Of a DNA stretch of 64,000 nucleotides, positions 57,623 through 64,000 are shown piece by piece (within the stretch, counting starts at the first letter, position 1; the number at the start of each line of letters is the position of its first letter). The DNA comes from Siderastrea radians (lineage: Eukaryota; Cnidaria; Anthozoa; Scleractinia; Rhizangiidae). The stretch lies in contig OZ024890.1 of NCBI GenBank assembly GCA_964017195.1, positions 65,453,367-65,517,366 of the forward strand, in the 5' to 3' direction. The translations under genes and the position numbers were made by a program. The notes under the pieces were generated by a model. It was not told where the DNA came from and did no database searches. It saw only the letters and a program-made list of their open reading frames with translations.

Positions 57623-60284
57623 AGGAGGCCAAGCAACTCAAGTAAGGGAAGCAACTCAAGGAGGCCAAGCAACTGAAGTAGGGCAAGCAACTCAAGTAAG
57701 GCAAACAGGTCAAGGACGCCTAGCAGCTCAAGTAAGCCAAGCAACTCAAGTAAGCCAAGCAACTCAAGCAGGATAAGCAACCCCAGTAGGAAAAGCAACT
57801 CAAGTAATCCAAGCAACTCTAGCAGGCCAAGCAACTCTAGTAGGGCAAGCAACTCAAGTAAGGCAAGCAACTCAAATAAGCCAAGCAACTCAAGGAGGCG
57901 AAGCATCTTAAGTAAGCCAAGCAACTCAAGCAGGCCAAGCAACTCTAGTAGGGCAAGTAACTCAAGTAAGGCAAGCAACTCAATTAAGCCAAGCAACTCA
58001 AGGAGGCCAAGCATCTTAAGTAAGCCAAGCAACTCAAGCAGGCCAAGCAACTCAAGTAGGGCAAGCAACTCAAGTAAGGGAAGCAACTCAAGTAAGCCAA
58101 GCAACTCAACCAGGACAAGCAACTCAAGGAGGCCGAGCAACTCAAGTAGGGCAAGCAACTCAAGTAAGGCAAGGAACTCAAGTAAGCGAAGAAGGTCAAT
58201 TAAGCCAAGCAATTCAAGGAGGCCAAGGAACTTAAATAAGCCAAGCAACTCAAGTAGGGCAAACAACTCAAGTAAGGTAAACAACTCAAGTAAGGGAAGC
58301 AACTCAAGGACACCAAGCAACTCAAGGAGGCTAAGCAACTCAAGTATGCTAAGCAAATCAAGTAGGGCAAGCAACTCAAGTGAGGCAAGCACCTCAAGTA
58401 AGCCAAGCAACTCAAGTAAGCCAAGCAACTCAAGCGGCCAAGCAACTCAAGCATGCAAAGGAACTCAAGTAGGAAAAGCAACTCAAGTAAGCCAAGCAAT
58501 TGAAGGATTCCAAGCAACTCCAGCAGGCTAAGCAACTCAAGCAGGCGAAGCAACTCAAGCATGTAAAGCAACTCAAGTAGGAAAAGGAACTCAAGTGAGC
58601 GAAGCAACTCAAGCAGGCCAAGCAACTAAAGTAGGGCAAGCAACTCAAGTAAGGCAAGCAACTCGAGTACGCCTAGCAACTCAAGTACGCCAAGCAACTC
58701 AAGCAGGCCAAGCAACTCAAGTAGGGCAAGTAACTCAAGTAAGGCAACCAACTCAAGTAAGCCAAGTAACTCAAGCACGCCAAGCAACTGAAGTAAGCCA
58801 AGCAGCTTAATTAAGCCAAGCAACTCAAGGAGGCCAAGCAACTTAAGTAAGCCAAGCAACTCAAGCAGGCCAAGCAACTCAAGTAGGGCAAACAACTCAA
58901 GTAAGGCAAGGAACTCAAGTAAGCCAAGCAACTCAAGCACGCCAAGCAACTCAAGCAGGCCAAGCAACTCACGTAAGCCAAGTAAGCAAGTAAGCCAAGC
59001 AACTCAAGTAAGCCAAGCAACTCAAGGAGGCCAAGCAACTCAAGTAAGGGAAGCAACTCAAGCAGGCCAAGCAACTCAAGTAGGGCAAGCAACTCAAGTA
59101 AGGCAAACAACTCAAGTACGCCTAGCAACTCGAGCACGCCAAGCAACTCAAGTAAGCCAAGCAGCTCAATTAAGCCAAGCAACTCAAGTAAGCCAAGCAA
59201 CTCAAGCAGGCTAAGCAACTCCAGTAGGAAAAGCAACTCAAGTAAGCCAAGTAAGCAAGTAAGCCAAGCGGCTCAATTAAGCCAAGCAACTCAAGCAGGC
59301 CAAGCAAGTCAAGTAGGGCAAGCAACTCAAGTAAGGGAAGCAAGTCAAGTAAGCCAAGCAACTCAAGCACGCCAAGCAACTCAAGGAAGCCAAACAGCTC
59401 AAGTAAGCCAAGCAACTCAAGCAGGCCAAGCAACTCAAGTGGGGCAAGCAACTCAAGGAAGGCAAGCAACTCAAGTAGGGCAAGCAACTCAAGCAACTCA
59501 AGCAGGTCAAGGAACTCAAGTTAGCCAAGCAACTCAAGTAAGCGAGGCAGCTCAATTAAGCCAAGCAATTCAAAGAGGCCAAGCACCTCAAGTAAGCCAA
59601 GCAACTCAAGCAGGCCAAGCAACTCGAGTAAGCCAAGCACCTCAAGCAGGCCAAGCATTTCAAGTAAGCGAAGCAACTCACGCAGGGGAAGCAACTCAAG
59701 TAGGGCAAGCAACTCAAGTTAGCCAAGCAACTGAAGCACGCCAAGCAACTCAAGTAAGCCAAGCAGCTCAAGTGAGCGAAGCACCTCAAGCAGGCCAAGC
59801 AACTCAAGTAGGGCAAGCAGCTCAAGTAAGGCAAGCAACTCAAGTAAGCCAAGCAACTGAAGCACGCCAATCAAATCAAGTTAAGCCAAGCAGCTCAAGT
59901 AAGCCAAGCAACTCAAGGAGGCCAAGCAACTCAAGTGAGCTAAGCAACTCAAGGAGGCCAAGCAAGTCAAGTAGGGCAAGCAACTCAAGTAAGGCAAGCG
60001 ACTCGAGTAAGCCAAGTAGCTCAAGCAGGCCAAGCAACTTAAGTAAGCTAAGCAGCTCAAGTAAGCCAAGCAACTCAAGCAGGCCAAGCAACTCAAGTAA
60101 GCCAAGCAACTCAAGTAGGGCAAGCAACTCAAGTAAGGCAAGCAACTCAAGTAAGCCAAGGAACGCAAGCACGCCAAGGAACTCAAGTAAGCCAAGCAAC
60201 TCAAGTAAGCCAAGCAACTCAAGTAAGGCAAGCAACTCAAGTAAGCCAAGCAATTCAAGTAAGCCAAGCACCTCAAGTAAGCCA
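57623..60284 (-). repeat. 18-bp minisatellite array, right arm, outer part
   Basis: Outermost array segment, up to the right terminal inverted repeat. Its first ~500 bp match the array just after the first RecQ-carrying element (52002 on). Toward the outer end the units become more uniform. Confidence 0.97.
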
Positions 60285-60338
60285 AGCAAGTAAAGTAATT
60301 AAAGTAAGTAATTTGGCAGAGTACAGTATAATGCCCCG
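60285..60338 (-). repeat. Right terminal inverted repeat of the 32-kb structure
   Basis: Complement of 28019-28072. It ends gtacagtataatgccccg and is followed by unrelated sequence (gtcaagagagg). Confidence 0.9.
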
Positions 60339-60556
60339 GTCAAGAGAGGATAAAGGGGTAAGAGAGTTAATCCCTCATATAGGCCCTGTCCCCATCCTAA
60401 TGCCTCTCAAGTTTTTTTTAGATCTCCTCCGAGATCCGGTATCCCTATGAGGGTTACCGAAGAGCCAATCATATGTCATGAATTTTGGCTGCGTTGACAG
60501 CTGAGCCCATTCCCACGCAATGCTTCGCGTCCGTCGCGAATTGACCTGGAAACAAA
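60339..60556 (+). promoter_or_regulatory. Candidate promoter with CCAAT box
   Basis: gagccaatcat (CCAAT near 60463) lies about 95 bp before the ATG at 60557, in moderately GC-rich DNA. No TATA box is evident at the usual distance. This is pattern evidence only. Confidence 0.35.
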
Positions 60557-60954
60557 ATGGCGGAACGTGCGGGAAGCCTCACTTGTATACGTTTTGTAGA
60601 CGAACGTGAGTTTAAGGAAGTATCGGTAGTAGGAAAATGCAGATTGCGAAAGAATCGTCCGTCAGGATTTGTATTAGAGACCGACTGTGCGGAAAGTTCA
60701 AGCGAAAGTTCAAGCGATGACGACGAAGTTGACTGCAGCAGTGAGCTCGAGATCGAGAACGATGAGGCCGAAACCGAAACTCAAGGGAGCTGCAGCTCTG
60801 GAGAAATCTCAGAAGACGAAGGAAGCAATATTAAAAGGCCAAGTAAAGTAACAACAACGAATCGAAAGTCAAGGGTTTCGACTTCAAAACCAACAATCCG
60901 GGCGCGAAAAGAAAAAAAATTAACAACCTAACTGAAGACGAAGTTGATAGTATG
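60557..60954 (+). CDS. Candidate first exon of an acidic, Ser-rich protein
   Basis: ATG in good context (aacaaaATGGCGG). The N-terminus (RFVDEREFKEVSVVGKCRLR) is followed by a long acidic Ser/Asp/Glu stretch (~residues 46-85: SSSESSSDDDEVD) and a basic Lys/Arg/Thr-rich end. In the given sequence the frame stops at 60931 just after an A8 run (60914-60921). One base more in that run would lead on to NNLTEDEVDS and a good splice donor (GTATGT, ~60949). It may be a real exon with a homopolymer error, or a short complete frame. No family is recognised; low-complexity acidic starts are common in nuclear proteins. Confidence 0.45.
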
Positions 60955-61276
60955 TAAAATGACAGGCCAAACACGACTCCCGCTAGTCCCTTCAATTACT
61001 CTAGCCTTCAAAATAGAGCTTTCTTGAGTACATTCGTAACACCTTTGTCCCTTTGATCAAGATGATCTAAATGCGACACAATTCCGGTGCCGGTAATTTG
61101 TGGTTGACCTTGGGCACACTCAAGTTGTGATATATACTGTTTGGGGGGTTTTATGTTACGTTCTTAGAGCCATTTTAAATCTGTGTGCCGTTGTGTGTGC
61201 TAGCTCTTTGGCAATTAGTTAGGTTTTTGGGCTCACATAAATTGCAAGAGTCCTTAAAACTCGGGGGTTGAAGCGG
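60955..61276. other. Intergenic or intron
   Basis: No exon or repeat could be supported. Confidence 0.3.
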
Positions 61277-61390
61277 AATAATGAATATTGAATACTGGCT
61301 TAAAATTGTAAAGGAATATTGAATATTGGCTCAAAATTGTAAGGAATATTGAATATTCAGTTTTTTAATCAAGAATATTGAATACTTGCA
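61277..61390. repeat. Short tandem repeat, ~40-bp unit
   Basis: About 2.5 units of gaatattgaatattggctca plus aaattgtaa with small changes. Confidence 0.75.
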
Positions 61391-61626
61391 AAGAGAAAAT
61401 AAGTTCTCCTCACCCTCTCTGTCTCCAAATGAGAATCGCAGGTGTTCTATATTTTCGATATTTGGCAGGCGCTCTGCCTCATGTTAAGCTTACAAAATTT
61501 GCAACGCGGACTACTCCCCAAGGGAGATATTTTCTTGTGACGTCACTTTCAAAGCACATGCTTCAGTTGACCGCTTTAAATTTCGACGCTTTGGTTACGG
61601 TCTAAGAACTGTTCGGACTTGTAAAG

Positions 61627-61649
61627 ATGGGAAAGCACAGGAAAGACAG
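61627..61649 (+). CDS. Exon 1 (start codon)
   Basis: ATGGGAAAGCACAGGAAAGA start, in the context taaagATGGG; ends in AG before GTAAGT. Confidence 0.7.
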
Positions 61650-64000
61650 GTAAGTAAAGCTTTTAAACTATTTTTAACTTGAACAGATTTCCAAACCATA
61701 AGCTTACAACAACGACGACAACAACAATAAAAATCGAGAGTTCTTTTCTAATCGATTTCTAAGTGTAGTGTTTGAAATCTAAGTAGATCCATGCATCTTC
61801 GCCATTTGACCGCTAATAAACTCATCCGAAACTCATGTTGACTTCAGTCTGCCAGCGAAACCAAATAACGCTACAGACAAGAAGTCACAGTGAAAGGTGA
61901 AAAGGATAACATACTATTTTTCTGCAATTGAATGAACAATGATAGTTCACAAGCCTCAAAGTCGATCTCAAAGTAGACTTGAATCGAACTTGAAAACTTT
62001 TGGCCCTTCAACTCTGCCAACTAACGAATCTAAACATTTTTATCCGTTTGTTAGCTCACATTGAAGCTCACAGATTCCACGTTGGAAAACAGAACACCAC
62101 GAAAAAAATGTTTTAATTGGCCTTATCACGGTTTTCTACGCCATCTTGACAGGTAGGCAACGCAGTTAGAAATTATAGTGTGTGTATGGAAATCCGACGG
62201 CAATATTTTTTTCAAAAATTGAATTCTGGACAACTTATGAATTGTAAAGTTAAAATGTTAGGCAAAAGTTTTTATTCACCAAGTTTGAAAGATGTAGCTT
62301 GGCTAGAAAGCGTTTAGTTACGTTTTTAATTTTCCATCCAGTTGTCTATATTTTCCCGTAAATTGACGCGGTTCGCGGGAAAAAAATTATAGGCAAATGT
62401 ATGGAAAATTAAAAACGTAACTGAACGCTTTCTAGACCAGCTACATCTTCCAAACTTGGTCAATAAAAACTTTTGCCTAGTATGTTTACTTTACGATTCA
62501 TAAGTTGTCCAGAATTCAATTTTTGAGAAAAATATTTGCCATCGGATTCCCATACAAACACTATAATTTCTAACTGCGTTGCCTACCCGTCAAGATGGGG
62601 TCGGAAAAAAATTAGCCTTTTTTGAGCAATGAGTCACGTGAAGGAACTCGAGGAATGTATCATTGTAGATACTCTTCTTGTAATGAGATAAAAATTTGCG
62701 GCGCATTAGAACCTTGGCTGCTTGGGCATGCAATGTTAATCTGTGTATCGTTCTCCAGAGATGCCAGGAAAAAGGGAAAAAGTCATAAAAAGCAAAAAAC
62801 CAAAGATCGCGAACATCATCGTCGTCATAGTCAACACGTTAAAAGGTATGCCTTTATAATACTTACAAAGTATGTGTTCTAGCAGAACGTTCACCTATTG
62901 AATTGTGACATTGTGCACTTGAAAATTTTATTTTTTTAAAAACTATTACAGGACCCAACGTCTTACGCGTTTTTACTGTTATGAGACTGGTAGATCTTAA
63001 GAAGTCGTGAATGAATATAGTATCGATTGAGCAGTACTAAATACTTCATATACTTTTAAGGGATGGGAATGAAGAACGACGAAAGCGATCATTGGCTAGC
63101 TCATCAAGCGAAGATGAATTGAAATATGAACCAATGAGGAAAAAGAACAAAAGAGCGGAACACTCATCAAGTGAAGTGGGAAAGAAAAGGTACTTATGGA
63201 TGTTTTACAAATAGTTTCGAAAGACCTATGTTATAAAAACGTGGTTAATGAGAGATTTCAAGTCTTATTGGTGTGTTTAACTAAGGGTTTAGGCATACTT
63301 GCAGTAAAAATGATCAATTTTCACTAAAAATTGTATGCCTTTATGATACTTATAAGTATGTGCGTTTCTGCATAATATTTGCTCTATTGACTTATGACAC
63401 TGTCCACTTGAAAATTTTATTTTTAAAAAAATTACAGTACCCAACCTCTTGCCCGTTTTTACTGTTATGTAGATTTTAAGAAGTCGTGAGTGGATATAGT
63501 ATCGATAGAGCAGTACTAAACACTTCATATACTTTTAAGGGATGGGAATGAAGAACGACGAAAGCGATCATTGGCTAGCTCATCAAGCGAAGATGAATCA
63601 AAAGATGAACCAATGTGGAAAAGGAGCAAAAGAGCGGAACACTCATCAAGTGAAGTGGGAAAGAAAAGGTACTTATGGATGTTTTACAAATAGTTTCGAA
63701 AGACCTATGTTATAAAAACGTGGTTAATGAGAGATTTCAAGTCTTATTGGTGTGTTTAACTAAGGGTTTAGGCATACTTGCAGTAAAAATGATCAATTTT
63801 CACTAAAAATTGTATGCCTTTATGATACTTATAAGTATGTGCGTTTCTGCATAATATTTGCTCTATTGACTTATGACACTGTCCACTTGAAAATTTTATT
63901 TTTAAAAAAATTACAGTACCCAACCTCTTGCCCGTTTTTACTGTTATGTAGATCTTAAGAAGTCGTGAGTGGATATAGTATCGATAGAGCAGTACTAAAC
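61627..64000 (+). CDS. 5' part of a Lys/Arg/Ser-rich gene, runs off the window
   Basis: Exons 61627-61649, 62759-62845, 63061-63189 and 63540-63668 join in the same phase (each ends after AG). The product begins MGKHRKDRDARKKGKSHKKQ and continues with a His/Arg/Lys-rich part (KDREHHRRHSQHVKR), then repeated RDGNEERRKRSLASSSSEDE modules. The composition is that of a nuclear, intrinsically disordered protein with many potential nuclear-localisation and Ser-phosphorylation sites, as in splicing-related or chromatin-associated proteins. I do not recognise the family. The first donor is a perfect GTAAGT. Confidence 0.7.
61650..62140. other. Intron 1, left part
   Basis: AT-rich intron sequence between exon 1 and the foldback MITE. 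Nothing else is seen. Confidence 0.5.
62141..62598. mobile_element. 458-bp foldback MITE in intron 1
   Basis: Inverted arms of about 198 bp (62141-62338, 62401-62598) begin ccatcttgacaggtaggcaa and end ttgcctacccgtcaagatgg. The loop is about 62 bp. There is no coding capacity. Confidence 0.85.
62759..62845 (+). CDS. Exon 2, basic segment
   Basis: Acceptor gttctccag ends at 62758; donor GTATGC starts at 62846. It encodes 29 codons dominated by Lys, His and Arg (ARKKGKSHKKQKTKDREHHR). Confidence 0.75.
63061..63189 (+). CDS. Exon 3, first copy of the repeated exon
   Basis: Acceptor cttttaag ends at 63060; donor GTACTT starts at 63190. It is 129 bp (43 codons), symmetric in phase, and encodes RDGNEERRKRSLASSSSEDE, then EHSSSEVGKKR. 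Confidence 0.75.
63540..63668 (+). CDS. Exon 4, second copy of the repeated exon
   Basis: Same 129 bp as exon 3, 479 bp downstream, with a few changes (SKDEPMWKRSKR for LKYEPMRKKNKR). Splice sites are conserved. Confidence 0.75.

Larger units (their letters stand above)
28019..60338. mobile_element. 32-kb inverted-repeat structure with minisatellite arms (Foldback-like candidate)
   Basis: The outer 54 bp at each end (28019-28072 and 60285-60338) are inverted copies with one mismatch. Inward from each end lies an 18-bp minisatellite array in opposite orientation, and inside each array the same boundary sequence (gttgactttaatgtcttgac) leads into the same chimeric LINE fragment. The left arm therefore runs from 28019 to about 33718 and the right arm from about 36134 to 60338, interrupted by a LINE and an Ngaro element. 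No transposase of its own and no target duplication are seen (atagtgta on the left, gtcaagag on the right). It may instead be an inverted segmental duplication. Confidence 0.6.
62846..64000 (+). repeat. Tandem intron-exon duplication, 479-bp unit
   Basis: Unit copies begin in the introns and carry one exon each: 63061 and 63540 are 479 bp apart, and the intron after 63668 matches the intron after 63189 to the window end. The intron before 63061 is a more diverged copy of the same intron, so an older duplication preceded the recent one. Confidence 0.88.

Noticed and set aside
28073..60284. CRISPR-like array (constant half, variable half)
   Set aside because: The unit is only 18 bp, variants come from a tiny set, there are no cas genes and the DNA is eukaryotic. 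It is a minisatellite.
41443..60293. Ser/Asn/Lys-rich and Gln/Ala/Thr-rich proteins encoded by the right array
   Set aside because: Same artefact as above, read on the other strand.

Overview
This is a stretch of animal nuclear genome. AT-rich spacer DNA, spliced genes with GT-AG introns of 0.1-1 kb, and a dense mix of Tx1/L1-like LINEs, a BEL/Pao LTR element, an Ngaro-type tyrosine-recombinase retroelement, a tRNA-related SINE and many hairpin MITEs suggest an anthozoan cnidarian, most likely a stony coral. The species assignment is inference. No bacterial-type operon, rRNA, intact tRNA or CRISPR array was found.

Layout. (1) 1628-5744 holds the 3' part of a host gene for a cysteine-rich, multi-pass membrane protein; five exons can be joined in phase. 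(2) 5745-15259 is non-coding, with two (TATAA)n arrays, trinucleotide arrays, a SINE copy, an inverted pair of ~135-bp MITEs and a 0.68-kb foldback element between them. (3) 15260-21475 is a BEL/Pao element with two 299-bp LTRs that differ at 11 positions by my count; its gag-pol is broken by frameshifts and deletions. (4) 21476-28018 is MITE-rich intergenic DNA, including an 800-bp TIR element and a 640-bp element flanked by TTAA.

(5) 28019-60338 is the most unusual region: one 32-kb inverted structure. Its two outer ends are a 54-bp inverted repeat matching at 53 positions. Inside each end is a long array of an 18-bp minisatellite, oppositely oriented on the two sides, and inside that a copy of the same chimeric Tx1-like LINE, about 95% identical between arms by eye. 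The centre holds a third degenerate LINE. Later insertions can be ordered: an internally deleted LINE in the right arm (36287-38669, perfect 16-bp target duplication), an Ngaro element in the right array (41912-46376, no duplication, array phase restored on removal) and a 1.3-kb TIR element carrying a RecQ-like helicase fragment (50661-51992), which was then copied with the surrounding array to 56298-57613. The architecture resembles Drosophila Foldback elements, whose long TIRs are built of short tandem repeats, but is far larger. A segmental inverted duplication of a satellite block is the main alternative, because no target-site duplication is visible.

(6) 60557-64000 returns to host-like DNA: a short acidic Ser/Asp/Glu-rich reading frame with a CCAAT box, then the start of a Lys/Arg/Ser-rich gene (exons at 61627, 62759, 63061 and 63540) whose third exon lies in a tandemly duplicated 479-bp unit running off the window end. 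A 458-bp foldback MITE sits in its first intron.
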